A DNA stretch of 64,000 nt from positions 124,001 to 188,000 of the forward strand of contig NZ_RSCL01000017.1 of the NCBI RefSeq assembly GCF_003991905.1. Direction: 5' to 3'. Below the pieces are notes generated by a model. That model was not told the DNA's origin and made no database searches. It saw nothing but the letters and a program-made list of their open reading frames with translations. The position numbers and the translations under genes were made by a program. Shown here in pieces: positions 54,314-63,578 of this stretch; the stretch's first letter is position 1; each line of letters starts with the position of its first letter. Source of the DNA: Dulcicalothrix desertica PCC 7102. Its GTDB lineage: Bacteria > Cyanobacteriota > Cyanobacteriia > Cyanobacteriales > Nostocaceae.

Positions 54314-55630
54314 TTAAGAAACTGGAATTTTAATGGTAAATTCTGTACCTTGACCTAAATTAGATGTGCAAGAAATTGTTCCTCCATGCTTTTCAATAAT
54401 TTGCCGACTAATTGATAATCCTAAACCTGTTCCTTTACCAATAGATTTTGTGGTAAAAAATTGGTCAAAAATTCTTGCTTTTGTTTCTGCATTCATTCCT
54501 AATCCATTATCTTTAATTCTAATAGTGACGTACTCTTCTTTTTGCTGTTTGGTAATAATATTTATTGTTAAAATAACTTGATTTTTTTCTTGCTTTTCTA
54601 AAAGTTCTACACATTGTTCTAAAGCATCTATAGCGTTAGAAACAATATTCATAAAAACTTGATTAAGCTGCCCAGGATAACAGTTAACAAGAGGCAAATC
54701 TCCATACTGTTTGATAATTTCTATTTGTGGATGCTTTTTATTTGACTTTAAACGAGGTTTTAAAATCATTAAAGTGCTTTCAATTCCTTGATGAATGTCA
54801 AATTCAATTTTACTAGAAGTATCCGAACGCGAAAAATTTCTTAAACTGGTACTAATGTTGGAAATTCTATCAATTCCAACTTCCATTGAAGAGATAACTT
54901 CTGGAATTTCTTTAATTAATTCATCTAAACAAATTTCTTTTTCATTCTGAGTAATTTCTATAGCTGGTTCAGAATAATGACGACGATAAATTTGTAAATG
55001 ATTAATTATTTTATGAGTATAATCTGCTAAGTGACTTAAATTACCTGTAATAAATCCAACCGGATTATTTATTTCATGTGCAACACTGGCAACTAATTGA
55101 CCCAGCGTTGACATTTTTTCGCTTTGTACTAGCTGTAGTTGAGATTGCTGTAATTCGTGTAGTGCTTGCGATAGTTCATTAGTACGCGCTGCAACACGCT
55201 TTTCTAAATCTAGCTTTTGCTCTTCGAGTTGTTTATTTAAAGAGCGTAGTTGAAGATGTACATTAATGCGAGCTAAGACTTCCTCGGTGTGAAATGGCTT
55301 TGTAACATAATCAACACCACCAATAGAAAGACCTTTTACTTTATCGATTGTATCAGATAAAGCTGTCATAAAGATAATTGGAATTTCACGAGTTAAAGAA
55401 TTAGATTTAAGATGTTGACAAGTATCAAATCCATCGATTCCTGGCATCATGACATCGAGTAGTATCAGGTCTGGGTGAGCATATTGAGCTTGTTCTATAG
55501 CGCTTTCACCATCATTAGCTACTAAAATTTCCCAACCAGAATCTGCAATTGCCTCACATAACACTTTCAAATTATTTTGATTATCATCTACTATTAAAAT
55601 AGTGGCTTTATTAAATGTGTTTTGTTTCAT
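54314..55630 (-). CDS. Response regulator-histidine kinase hybrid
   Basis: The 438-residue protein starts with a receiver domain ([11 protein letters not shown], phospho-acceptor Asp in [12 protein letters not shown], Lys in YVTKPF). A coiled coil follows (residues ~125-175), then a HisKA-like domain ([20 protein letters not shown]) and a complete HATPase domain ([35 protein letters not shown]). Its start overlaps the stop of the CHASE2 kinase by four bases (ATGA), so the two are coupled and probably form one phosphorelay. It is cytoplasmic. Confidence 0.92.
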   Translation of the reverse strand: MKQNTFNKATILIVDDNQNNLKVLCEAIADSGWEILVANDGESAIEQAQYAHPDLILLDVMMPGIDGFDTCQHLKSNSLTREIPIIFMTALSDTIDKVKGLSIGGVDYVTKPFHTEEVLARINVHLQLRSLNKQLEEQKLDLEKRVAARTNELSQALHELQQSQLQLVQSEKMSTLGQLVASVAHEINNPVGFITGNLSHLADYTHKIINHLQIYRRHYSEPAIEITQNEKEICLDELIKEIPEVISSMEVGIDRISNISTSLRNFSRSDTSSKIEFDIHQGIESTLMILKPRLKSNKKHPQIEIIKQYGDLPLVNCYPGQLNQVFMNIVSNAIDALEQCVELLEKQEKNQVILTINIITKQQKEEYVTIRIKDNGLGMNAETKARIFDQFFTTKSIGKGTGLGLSISRQIIEKHGGTISCTSNLGQGTEFTIKIPVS

Positions 55631-58365
55631 ACGTTTGCTTGACTAATAGTTTGAATAAATATTTTAATCTTTTTAGGTTGATAACTATCAGCTAGTTCTC
55701 GCACTTTCCAGACAAAAGGAGTAAATTCTTCACCCCTGCTTTCCAGTATATCCAATATTTTATGAATGTCTTTAACATTCCCTCGCATCGCGAGGTCAAG
55801 AATCTTATCTAAATCATTTGTAGGTGGAAGTACTAACTCTTGATTGAGGAGTGTATCATTTTTAATTGGTTCTGGTTTATCTATATAAATCCATTCCAGG
55901 TTTAAATATTTTTTTAACATGTTTAATAACAAATCAAGCTGTATAGGTTTTGGAATAAAATCATCTCCCCCGGCTGCCAAACTATTATTTTTATCGGTTT
56001 CAAAAGCACTAGCAGAAGAAACAATAAGTATAGTTTGTTGTAAACTTTGATATTTTTTAATGCTTCGCATTAACTCAAAACCATCCATTACTGGCATTGC
56101 TAAATCAGTAATAATTAAATCAGGATATATTTGTTCAGCTTGTAATAATGCTTCTTTCCCGTTGCTTGCTTCAAAACAGTCAAAACCAATCGGCGCCAGT
56201 AAATTACTAATTACCGAGCGGTTTTCCCATTGGTCATCAACAACAAGTATTTTCTTTTTATCACCTCGAAAACCAACAATATTTTTAATTGACTGTATTA
56301 TTGGAGGTTTAATTAATTCGCGCGAAACGACTAAATCAACATCGAACCAAAATCTACTTCCGGCGCCTAATTGGCTTTCAACATTTATTTTGCTACCCAT
56401 CAGTTCAATAATTTTAGAACTAATAGCTAACCCAAGTCCCGTTCCTTCAGACTGCTTTCTATTCTCTCCGACTTGTTCAAATGGTAAAAAAATCTTTTCT
56501 ATTTGAAGAGTAGACATTCCAACTCCAGTGTCAATGATTTCAAAGCGAATTTTATTAATTAAGGTTTGTTGCTCATTTGTGCTGGAATTTAAAAAATTAA
56601 CATTCAAATAAACTTGCCCTTCATCAGTAAACTTAATTGCATTACCAATCAAATTAATTAAAATTTGTCGTAATCTTTTTTCATCAGCATTAATCGCTAA
56701 GGGTAGCTGTTCATCTAGATTGGCAACGAAAACAATATTTTTTTGCTCCCCTCGAATTCGGCACATTTCAATAATGCCTGTTAGAAATGAATAAAAATGA
56801 AAATTACTATTGTGTAATTCTAATTTACGCGCTTCTATTTTGGATAAATCTAAAATATCATTAATTAAGGTTAAAAGATGTGTGCCACATTCCTGAATAA
56901 TATTTACACCATCAAGCTCGCGCTTCGCCATAGTTTGAGAACGTTGAAGAATTTGGGCGTATCCCAGAATACCATTAAGAGGTGTTCGCAACTCATGACT
57001 CATCGAAGCCAAAAATTCGCTTTTTGCTTGGTTCGCAATATCCGCACTTTCTTTAGCTGAAGCTAGTTCACGTGTACGTAAGTAAACTTTTTGCTCAAGG
57101 GTACGTGAGTATTCTTGAAGTTGTAGATTAGCTTGTTCGAGTTGAAACTGTTTATGATAGATAGTGCTAATAACTGTAGATACAAGTAAAGCTAAAATTG
57201 GCGAAATCGAAGGAATCCACCAACCGAATGTAAAAGCAGTAAAGTTAAAAACTAGTATTACACCAGCAGAAAATGTAATTACAAGTAACAATCCTGGAAA
57301 GGGTTTTTTGTATGATGCTCTGACTTTCAATAATTGCCAGCTAACCGAACTACCAAACAATGACCAACTCAATATCCAAACCCATGTTCCTGGTAAAGAT
57401 AATCCACGTAGTAAAGGTGTTCCATCAATTGCCGCGCTCAAAATTTGACTTGTTAAGTTGGCATGAATAATTACTCCTGGCATTCGTTTGTATTGGCGCC
57501 AACCACGTTTAAAGCCAACACTATGAAAGTCATTGCTGCTAGGAGCTATTGAACCTATCAAAACAATACGTGAATTGATTTTATATGAAGGAACTGACTC
57601 ATTCAGTACATCTTGCAGTGTAACCGTTTCAAAGTTATCTTGATAACCACGGAAATCAAGCAGAATTTGGTATCCTCCAAAGTCGGCACCATGATAATTA
57701 AATTCTTGATTTTTCTGGAGTGGTTGAAAGACAGCTTTACCCAAACCCAAAATAGTGCCACTTTCGTCAAGGGCTTTTAATTCTATTTTTTTGGGTTCTA
57801 AATACATTCGGCTTAAGCGTACAGCTAAACTTTCATAGATATTTCCATTTTTATCTCCTGCCGTCAACAAGCCTCGTCGCACTTTCCCGTCCGCGTCTAA
57901 TACAAAATCTGCGAGTGCTACACGGTCTAATAAAGCTAAAGTTTGAGGAGGCGCCACTCCTTGCCCTGCTAATTTTTTAACCCCAATCAAATTAGGTGTG
58001 CTTTTCATGACATCAACTAATTGTTCATGCCCTGATACCACTGGTAAGTCTCGGTAGATATCCATACCAATGGCAGCAGGATTTTGGCGCCTGATTTTTG
58101 TAATTGCAGAGGCAATAACACTATCAGGTATTAATGCTTTACCTGTATTGGTAATGTCTTTTTCGTCAAAAGTAACAACTAGTACGCGCTTTTCAGGTGG
58201 TTTTTGCGGACGCATCGCGAAAAACTGCTCTAGTGTTGCCCATTCTAATAGCTGAAACCATCCCAACATACTCCCGGCAATAATCATGATTGCTACGCTG
58301 GGAGATGTTATTAAGACAACACGCCATTGCCAAAGTCGTTTTTTTAGTTGGAACCACATCCGCAA
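55627..58365 (-). CDS. CHASE2 hybrid histidine kinase with receiver domain
   Basis: The 912-residue protein has an N-terminal membrane segment, an extracytoplasmic CHASE2 domain ([45 protein letters not shown]), then about three membrane helices (to ~residue 395) and a coiled coil. The kinase core has [41 protein letters not shown] and [12 protein letters not shown] receiver domain ([25 protein letters not shown]) and a ~90-residue helical tail with an HPt-like feel end the protein. It senses an unknown periplasmic signal and is the second gene of the DUF928-CHAT set. Confidence 0.93.
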   Translation of the reverse strand: MRMWFQLKKRLWQWRVVLITSPSVAIMIIAGSMLGWFQLLEWATLEQFFAMRPQKPPEKRVLVVTFDEKDITNTGKALIPDSVIASAITKIRRQNPAAIGMDIYRDLPVVSGHEQLVDVMKSTPNLIGVKKLAGQGVAPPQTLALLDRVALADFVLDADGKVRRGLLTAGDKNGNIYESLAVRLSRMYLEPKKIELKALDESGTILGLGKAVFQPLQKNQEFNYHGADFGGYQILLDFRGYQDNFETVTLQDVLNESVPSYKINSRIVLIGSIAPSSNDFHSVGFKRGWRQYKRMPGVIIHANLTSQILSAAIDGTPLLRGLSLPGTWVWILSWSLFGSSVSWQLLKVRASYKKPFPGLLLVITFSAGVILVFNFTAFTFGWWIPSISPILALLVSTVISTIYHKQFQLEQANLQLQEYSRTLEQKVYLRTRELASAKESADIANQAKSEFLASMSHELRTPLNGILGYAQILQRSQTMAKRELDGVNIIQECGTHLLTLINDILDLSKIEARKLELHNSNFHFYSFLTGIIEMCRIRGEQKNIVFVANLDEQLPLAINADEKRLRQILINLIGNAIKFTDEGQVYLNVNFLNSSTNEQQTLINKIRFEIIDTGVGMSTLQIEKIFLPFEQVGENRKQSEGTGLGLAISSKIIELMGSKINVESQLGAGSRFWFDVDLVVSRELIKPPIIQSIKNIVGFRGDKKKILVVDDQWENRSVISNLLAPIGFDCFEASNGKEALLQAEQIYPDLIITDLAMPVMDGFELMRSIKKYQSLQQTILIVSSASAFETDKNNSLAAGGDDFIPKPIQLDLLLNMLKKYLNLEWIYIDKPEPIKNDTLLNQELVLPPTNDLDKILDLAMRGNVKDIHKILDILESRGEEFTPFVWKVRELADSYQPKKIKIFIQTISQANV

Positions 58366-58409
58366 CCTTTGAAGTTAAATTAAAAAATAATTACAATTGG
58401 GAGTTGGTG

Positions 58410-59150
58410 TTACTGTACCAACGGTTCGTTTGCAATTGCATCCAAACCAACCGAGTCTAGAAGTTCTTGCCAAGATGTTGCTAATAGCTGGTTATTAGGT
58501 TGATTCATTCGCAATTGTGCCAAAGTTGCAAGCGTATCGTACCAAATGCCTCTCTCAGCTAGCTTAGATACAGAGTCTAGGGTTATAGTTTTACTTTTAT
58601 TTCTGATGTTTGTTTTATATTCAACGCGACGAATCCATCCACTTACAAATGGGCTGTCTGGCTCTAAATCTGCGGTACATATCATTACCAAAGACCATTT
58701 GTAGTTTTTATTAGCTTTTAGCCCAGGTGCATCGGGTGGTAGTTTTAGCTGAATTACACCTGGCTGAGATGGCAACTCGATATCTGTCTGGTAAACATTA
58801 TTATTTTCTTGATCTTGAACGCTAAAAAATGCTTTACGTGCGGTTGAAAGCGGAATATAAACAAACACTGTTGGATGTTCGGTCAAAGTAAAGCCAATGT
58901 TAGTTGTTGGTAACACTGGTGTTACAGACTTACCAATACCAGTACGTGCGGAACTACAAGCGGTAGTTTCACTAACACCAGTTCGTGACGCTCCTCCCGC
59001 AGTCTCTTCTGGTGCTGGCTCTCCAGGTGGTTTGAAAGTTATCTTTCCTGCCGTACTAGGTAGTGATAGCAGGGGTATGGCTATCAATGTTACTAGTGCG
59101 GCTCTCAACACCCGTAAATACATGAACGAATGCTTATGGCTTTTAGGCAT
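58410..59150 (-). CDS. DUF928 protein, exported
   Basis: From the ATG at 59150 the protein is ~246 residues with a signal peptide (LRAALVTLIAIPLLSLPSTA). The mature part fits DUF928: KITFKPPGEPAPEETAGGAS, TACSSA, VTPVLPTTNIGFTLTEHPTV, FFSVQDQENNNVYQTDIELP and YKWSLVMICTADLEPDSPFV with a Gly-Trp-Ile-Arg-Arg-Val end. The function of DUF928 is unknown; in cyanobacteria it is often next to CHASE2 and CHAT-TPR genes, as here. It is the first gene of the four-gene set and lies 44 bases before the CHASE2 kinase. Confidence 0.85.
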   Translation of the reverse strand: MPKSHKHSFMYLRVLRAALVTLIAIPLLSLPSTAGKITFKPPGEPAPEETAGGASRTGVSETTACSSARTGIGKSVTPVLPTTNIGFTLTEHPTVFVYIPLSTARKAFFSVQDQENNNVYQTDIELPSQPGVIQLKLPPDAPGLKANKNYKWSLVMICTADLEPDSPFVSGWIRRVEYKTNIRNKSKTITLDSVSKLAERGIWYDTLATLAQLRMNQPNNQLLATSWQELLDSVGLDAIANEPLVQ

Positions 59151-59329
59151 AAAAGACTTAACTCTGAGCAATTTATGCAAAACTATATTGACTCTAATTT
59201 ACTAGAATATCAGTAGACGTTGGCATATAACTAGTCTATTTATATCACTTATTCTATGACATCCGTGCAATTGCGCGAATTATTTTTATATAGACTTTTA
59301 TCGCCCTTACAATTGCAACAAATCAATAA

Positions 59330-59397
59330 AGAAACCAGGTTTCGCTCGCAAAATCTTCATATTTACTATAAGATATCAACAAAGAAACCTGGTTTCT
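59330..59397. repeat. REP-like doublet upstream of the DUF928 gene
   Basis: AGAAACCAGGTTTC at 59330 and AGAAACCTGGTTTCT at 59383 start 53 bases apart. They sit just after the stop of the PotC-like gene on the minus strand. Confidence 0.85.
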
Positions 59398-59408
59398 AGG
59401 GTTTCTAG

Positions 59409-60215
59409 CTAATGCTTTGCTTCGCCTCTTATTCTTACATACTCAGCAATGCCAGCAATTATTGCAGATACAGCGATGAGAATCACACTTAAAGCATTAA
59501 TGTCTGGTTTCACACCTGTACGAATGCGACTAAATATTTCCATCGGCAATGTACTGGCGCCACTACCAGCGGTAAAAGAGGCAATTAAAAAATCATCCAA
59601 GCTCAGTACAAAAGCTAGCAAACAGCCAGCTACAATCGCAGGTGTTAACTGTGGTAGCAAAACTTGGGTAAATGCTTGTAATGGCGTGGCGCCTAAATCA
59701 AGGGCAGCTTCTTCTAAATACGGGTTAAGATTATTTAGCCGTGAAGATACTACTAAACCCACGTAAGCAAGGCAAAAAACTATATGCGCTGCAATAATTG
59801 TTGAGATACTTAAAGGCACAGCAAACGCAGCTAAAAAAACAAGTGTTGCAACTGCAATCGCAATATCAGGAATAATCAGAGGTAGATAAGCAATACCTTG
59901 ATATAAACTTTTACCAGGGAATCTATAGCGCGCTAAACCCACTGCCATCAATGTTCCCAGCACTGCCGATATTGCCGTTGCACTAAAGGCAACTATCAAG
60001 CTGTTTGTTAACGCTGAAGAAAGACGCTCATCACTAAATAATTTTTGATACCAAGTTAAAGTAAATCCTTGCCAAGCAGCACTATAAGGTGATTGGTTAA
60101 AGCTATAAAAACCAAGCACTATAATTGGTAGATACATAAAAAGGAACATTAGCAATGAGAAAACCGCCTGCCATGATGCGACACGCGGCTTCTTAGTAGT
60201 TAATGGTATACTCAC
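59409..60215 (-). CDS. potC: PotC-like ABC transporter permease
   Basis: The 268-residue protein has six membrane helices and the EAA loop (EEAALDLGATPLQAFTQVLL) of a spermidine/putrescine-type permease. YLPIIVLGFYSFNQSPYSAAW and FLIASFTAGSGASTLPMEIF also match PotC. It should work with a PotB partner, a PotA ATPase and a PotD receptor, but none of these lie on either side in this window. It may have separated from its operon or serve a transporter encoded elsewhere. Confidence 0.9.
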   Translation of the reverse strand: MSIPLTTKKPRVASWQAVFSLLMFLFMYLPIIVLGFYSFNQSPYSAAWQGFTLTWYQKLFSDERLSSALTNSLIVAFSATAISAVLGTLMAVGLARYRFPGKSLYQGIAYLPLIIPDIAIAVATLVFLAAFAVPLSISTIIAAHIVFCLAYVGLVVSSRLNNLNPYLEEAALDLGATPLQAFTQVLLPQLTPAIVAGCLLAFVLSLDDFLIASFTAGSGASTLPMEIFSRIRTGVKPDINALSVILIAVSAIIAGIAEYVRIRGEAKH

Positions 60216-60314
60216 GTTTTTATTTAATCAAATATATTTTTACCCTATGTAATTTCGTTGATAGCATATATCTAAAACCATGTCAAGTCTATTATAAACA
60301 TTAGTTTCAACAAG

Positions 60315-60506
60315 TTAATACACCGTTCTTGAAGGTTTTGCAGAACGCGACAAACAAGATTCAAGATGTTCACAATTTTCACACTCTATTTCTTTACCAG
60401 GGTTTAGGCAACCACACGGTGGGTTAACGTAGCAGCTTGAAGCTTTATTCTGAGTACATTTATCAGCAGTCATACGTAAACAAACTAAAAAATCGTTAAT
60501 TAACAT
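60315..60506 (-). CDS. Small Cys-rich protein
   Basis: The 63-residue frame has eight Cys, five of them in CGC-x8-CENC-x5-C spacing (PPCGCLNPGKEIECENCEHL, ESC). This is typical of a small metal-binding or disulfide-rich protein. There is no signal peptide, so a metal site in the cytoplasm is more likely. The internal ATG at 60473 (MTADKC) is an alternative start. I do not recognise the family. Confidence 0.5.
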   Translation of the reverse strand: MLINDFLVCLRMTADKCTQNKASSCYVNPPCGCLNPGKEIECENCEHLESCLSRSAKPSRTVY

Positions 60507-60847
60507 AAGCGAGTAGTCAAATTACCGTGTATACACTTAATTGCTGTATATATTATATTAAACACGAGCAATTAGAAATTTTATTTTCTCAACTATAATT
60601 ATCAAGATTTTTAATGATTATTTCTTCATCCCTAAAGCATGTATGGCGCCATCTCAAGTTATATTTATTAGTCTAGTTCAAAGATATTAAGGATATATAC
60701 TTACTCGTACCTCTAAAGTTATACTACTCGACAGGGTAAAAACTAAGACTTTAGTTGGTACTAAAAGTCTTACTGATGAAGGATTAAATGTGTAAATGAT
60801 TTGTCTAGATTGTAAAGAGCGTTGTTTAGAAATTTTTATATAGCATT
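60507..60847. other. Intergenic region, no gene recognised
   Basis: The 340 bases are AT-rich with one GGCGCC site near 60645. No coding frame, RNA gene or hairpin stands out. It must contain the divergent promoters of the flanking genes. Confidence 0.4.
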
Positions 60848-61174
60848 ATGAGTAGTAATTCCCACGAACCTATCAATCAACCCGTTAGTGTAGATAGACA
60901 TTCCAGAAATGAGCCAGACGTAAACGAAAGACATTTAACGGCGAACCCTGGAGATAGAATTGCTGACGAACCTCAGTCGATTGAGGAAAAATCTAAGCAA
61001 ATCGCCGTTGATTCTCCAGATATTACAGGAGACCATATTACTGTACCTACCTATTTTGTCGCAGAAGATGAAAGTGGTGAACAGAAAGCACTTCATCACG
61101 TCAAAGATGCAGAAGAAATATCTGACTTAATTCGTAAAGCGCGTGTAGATGAAAACGGTGAGAGAGTTTGGTAA
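60848..61174 (+). CDS. Hydrophilic hypothetical protein
   Basis: The 108-residue protein is acidic and strongly hydrophilic. Its first ~60 residues look disordered (NQPVSVDRHSRNEPDVNERH). The second half contains a short beta/helix unit (HITVPTYFVAEDESGEQKAL, then HVKDAEEISDLIRKARVDE). No motif or membrane segment is present. The ATG at 60848 follows an AT-rich leader. A terminator lies 67 bases after the stop. Confidence 0.6.
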   Translation: MSSNSHEPINQPVSVDRHSRNEPDVNERHLTANPGDRIADEPQSIEEKSKQIAVDSPDITGDHITVPTYFVAEDESGEQKALHHVKDAEEISDLIRKARVDENGERVW

Positions 61175-61240
61175 CTTTTTAACGATATATCGATTCGGAA
61201 TGTGAAAGCATAGGAAACTAAATAGTGGAAAGTTATTTGT

Positions 61241-61283
61241 GAAGAAAGGAAGCAGTTAACTCTGGTTCTCCTTTCTTCTTTTT
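61241..61283 (+). terminator. Intrinsic terminator after the hydrophilic protein
   Basis: GAAGAAAGGA (61241-61250) pairs with TCCTTTCTTC (61269-61278) and is followed by a T-run. The remaining gap to 61540 holds a REP-like pair. Confidence 0.75.
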
Positions 61284-61294
61284 ATTATAATCCT

Positions 61295-61376
61295 AGAAAC
61301 CGGGTTTATTCATTAAAATATTGTAATAAAAACGACAATTTGTCTGCGACAATGAATGCATAGAAACCCGGTTTCT
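61295..61376. repeat. REP-like doublet near 61.3 kb
   Basis: AGAAACCGGGTTTA at 61295 and AGAAACCCGGTTTCT at 61362 start 67 bases apart. The spacer again contains ATTGTAATAAAA, as in the doublet at 1816-1880, so the unit extends beyond the palindromes. Confidence 0.8.
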
Positions 61377-61539
61377 TTGTTTTCTATCTTGAGTCATAAA
61401 AAATTATAACTATTTATTAAATATTTTATTCCTCATGAAAGGGGTTAAAAGTTATATGAAATGCTCCACTAGAGAAAGAAGCTAGTAGAAACGATATTAG
61501 AACACTCAAGAATTACTGAACAATTAAAGGTTAATTTTA

Positions 61540-62277
61540 ATGGTTAATTTACTTAACAGCGATAAACTAAGCTATCGCAGCACTCAAGAATTGAAGAATG
61601 AACTTTTGGATTTGGTCAAAGACAAAGACACAGAAGCATTGAAGAGCAAAGTTTTATTTTATCAAAATGAACTGCTGCCATATTTTGAAGAGTTAAGCAA
61701 ACGTAATCCACATCCAGTAGTTGAAAATCAGATACCTATAGTACTTGGTGTTTGGACTCCAGTTTGGTCAACAATACCATTTCATGATGTATTACCTGGA
61801 CGTATTCACTCGTCATCATATCAGATTTTTCACGCGGATGGATTGTATGCTAACATCGCGCGTTATGCACCTGGTCAGCAATCATCATTATTAAAACAAG
61901 TCTCTGCAAAGCTTCCAGCTTATGACTTGATGGTGATGCAAAAGTATGAGGTAAAAAATAACCAGTGGTATATTCAAAATGTGGGAATATTCCAAGCATT
62001 TAGAAGCAGAGACATACCCTTAACTATTGATGATGCGGATGAGTGGTTTACTAACGTTGTAAACACAAAAATCAAAGACAAGTATCAAAATGGCGAATTA
62101 CCTAGTACTTTAAAGTTGGAAAATCTAGACAGAAATACAGTTCGCAAACTTGAGAAGACTTATTTGGCAACTCCTGCACTAGAACACGTATATGTAGATA
62201 ACGACTTACGACTGGTGAAAACTCAACGCGAGCAAAATCAGCGACCTAGTTATACAATTGCAATTCGCAGACGGTAA
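61540..62277 (+). CDS. Hypothetical protein, PAP/fibrillin-like core
   Basis: The 245-residue protein has a helical N-terminus (STQELKNELLDLVKDKD, LPYFEELSKRNP) and then a stretch resembling the lipocalin-like start of PAP/fibrillin proteins (VLGVWTPVWSTIPFHDVLPG, RIHSSSYQIFHADGLYANIA). The C-terminal part is mixed charge with a basic tail (YTIAIRRR). If the fibrillin-like reading is right, it could bind lipids or pigments near thylakoids. The assignment is tentative. Confidence 0.6.
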   Translation: MVNLLNSDKLSYRSTQELKNELLDLVKDKDTEALKSKVLFYQNELLPYFEELSKRNPHPVVENQIPIVLGVWTPVWSTIPFHDVLPGRIHSSSYQIFHADGLYANIARYAPGQQSSLLKQVSAKLPAYDLMVMQKYEVKNNQWYIQNVGIFQAFRSRDIPLTIDDADEWFTNVVNTKIKDKYQNGELPSTLKLENLDRNTVRKLEKTYLATPALEHVYVDNDLRLVKTQREQNQRPSYTIAIRRR

Positions 62278-62341
62278 TATTTCTTTAAGTGCGGCGCCGA
62301 CGACTCTTATACAGTTGTAACAAGAGCCTTTAAGTAGAGAA

Positions 62342-62460
62342 TTATGGAAAATTTGGGTTTAAAACCCCGTCATAACGGACGGCTTTTGAAGATGTTTGTA
62401 TATATTTTTTAATAATTTCAATTGGCGCACCTCCTAGTCTCGCTTTTCTTAAAGGGTTGT
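62342..62460 (-). pseudogene. Remnant of IS200/IS605 TnpA (Y1 transposase)
   Basis: The minus strand reads LGGAPIEIIKKYIQTSSKA and ends NPNFP-stop at 62342. The GGAPxExxxxYI motif is the C-terminal helix of Y1 transposases. A small hairpin (CCGTC..GACGG, 62367-62382) lies inside and fits the left end of the element. The catalytic HUH and Tyr parts are gone. Confidence 0.6.
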
Positions 62461-62536
62461 CAACATTTACAGACCTATGTATACTTTAATTGACAGACCA
62501 AATATAGCACAAGCCGGATACAAGAGGTGATAACGG

Positions 62537-62905
62537 TTGGGAAAATCTAAAAAAGATAAATGTTTGATGGGGATACAGCAAAACCTAATATATTGTGATG
62601 CAGACACAAAAGCTATTTTGACGTTTCTTTTAGATGGAGACTCCCTGCCCGAACATGGTAAAAAACCAGTCGGTTGGAAAGCGTCTGGAAGAAGATATCC
62701 ACGTGGTTTGTATCGTACAAAAAACGGTAGTTTAATTAATGCTGACCTACAGGCGGCAGCTAATATTTTACGCAAAGTAGCCGGAAACTTAGGCATTGAC
62801 CTAAGCAGACTGGGTAGGTGCTGCTTGACCAGCACTTCTAGAGTTCGTATTTGGGCAACCAAATTGGGCTTGACGAAAAAGAATCCCCTTAGCCAGGGGA
62901 GTTAG
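62537..62905 (+). pseudogene. Remnant of TnpB (IS605 OrfB)
   Basis: The ~110-residue tail contains YPRGLYRTKNGSLINADLQA and AANILRKVAGNLGIDLSRLG, the C-terminal part of TnpB including the last RuvC Asp (NADLQAAANIL). The upstream RuvC and helical domains are missing and the first ~30 codons do not fit the family. The stop (TAG at 62903-62905) lies inside the right-end hairpin, as usual for tnpB. The fragment cannot encode an active nuclease. Confidence 0.75.
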
Positions 62906-62909
62906 TCAA
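62881..62909 (+). repeat. IS605-type right end directly before the phycobilisome start codon
   Basis: GAATCCCC and GGGGAGT form the hairpin, followed by TAGTCAA; TCAA occupies 62906-62909 and the next base begins the ATG of the phycobilisome gene. The GGGGAG of the hairpin is at Shine-Dalgarno distance from that ATG. Confidence 0.75.
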
Positions 62910-63485
62910 ATGGCTCAATTAACGCAAAAAGTTAAAGAACTGATTACAAAAGCGAGAATTGTCAGCTTTGCCCAATGGCAACAAACGCACCCAAGCGAAG
63001 CTGTACAGATATTCCAAGCAGCAGATGACGCAGGCAAGTATCTGACAGATGAAGAGTTAACTTTTATTGAGTCGCTCACACCGCAGAGCAGTGAATTTAT
63101 TTCGGTTGTGAAATACTTACGCGACCATGTTACTGAAATTATAGATGAAGCCCGTGAACAAGTTTTAACTACTTTTCCTGATATTACTAGTCCGGGTGGT
63201 GGTCTTTATCCAAGCGAGCGGACAGCGGCTTGTTGGCGTGATTTTTGGCACTTTGAGCGCTGTATTACTTACGGTCTTGCTGGGCAACATGTTGAATATA
63301 CTAGTCCTGAAGGGTTGCATTATATGAAGCTATTGTATCAAGAGTTACAAGTACCTTTAGATGCGATGGTGGTGGGACTAGAAGGACTGAAAGCTGCAAG
63401 TTTAAAAAGATGTAAAGAAAGTCAACTATCTCTGGCGCCATATTTTGACCATTTAATTCAAAAAATGGCAGCTTTTAAGAATTAA
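62910..63485 (+). CDS. Phycobilisome (allophycocyanin-like) protein
   Basis: The 191-residue protein is of the phycobilisome superfamily. The bilin-attachment region is present: TAACWRDFWHFERCITYGLA, with a Cys at the usual position and the conserved Arg-Asp that contact the pigment. The helical globin-like core follows (ALDAMVVGLEGLKAA-type stretch near residue 155). It is longer than standard alpha or beta subunits and diverges from them, so it may be a minor or photoprotective relative. A CpcS/CpeS-type bilin lyase gene follows 93 bases later. Its upstream region was replaced by an IS605 remnant. Confidence 0.88.
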   Translation: MAQLTQKVKELITKARIVSFAQWQQTHPSEAVQIFQAADDAGKYLTDEELTFIESLTPQSSEFISVVKYLRDHVTEIIDEAREQVLTTFPDITSPGGGLYPSERTAACWRDFWHFERCITYGLAGQHVEYTSPEGLHYMKLLYQELQVPLDAMVVGLEGLKAASLKRCKESQLSLAPYFDHLIQKMAAFKN

Positions 63486-63510
63486 GTGTGGTTATGAGCT
63501 TGTTGTAAGC

Positions 63511-63569
63511 TGCGTGAAGGCTACGCTTGTTACTTGCTTCGTTGTAAAATTGTTGATAGCCTTCACGCA
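63511..63569. repeat. Inverted repeat between the phycobilisome and lyase genes
   Basis: TGCGTGAAGGCTA at 63511 pairs perfectly with TAGCCTTCACGCA at 63557 across a 33-base loop. It fills most of the gap between the two genes and may modulate readthrough. Confidence 0.7.
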
Positions 63570-63578
63570 CCCTACTCT

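Noticed and set aside
62467-62862. 131-codon minus-strand frame
   Set aside because: It is antisense to the TnpB remnant and has no recognisable features.
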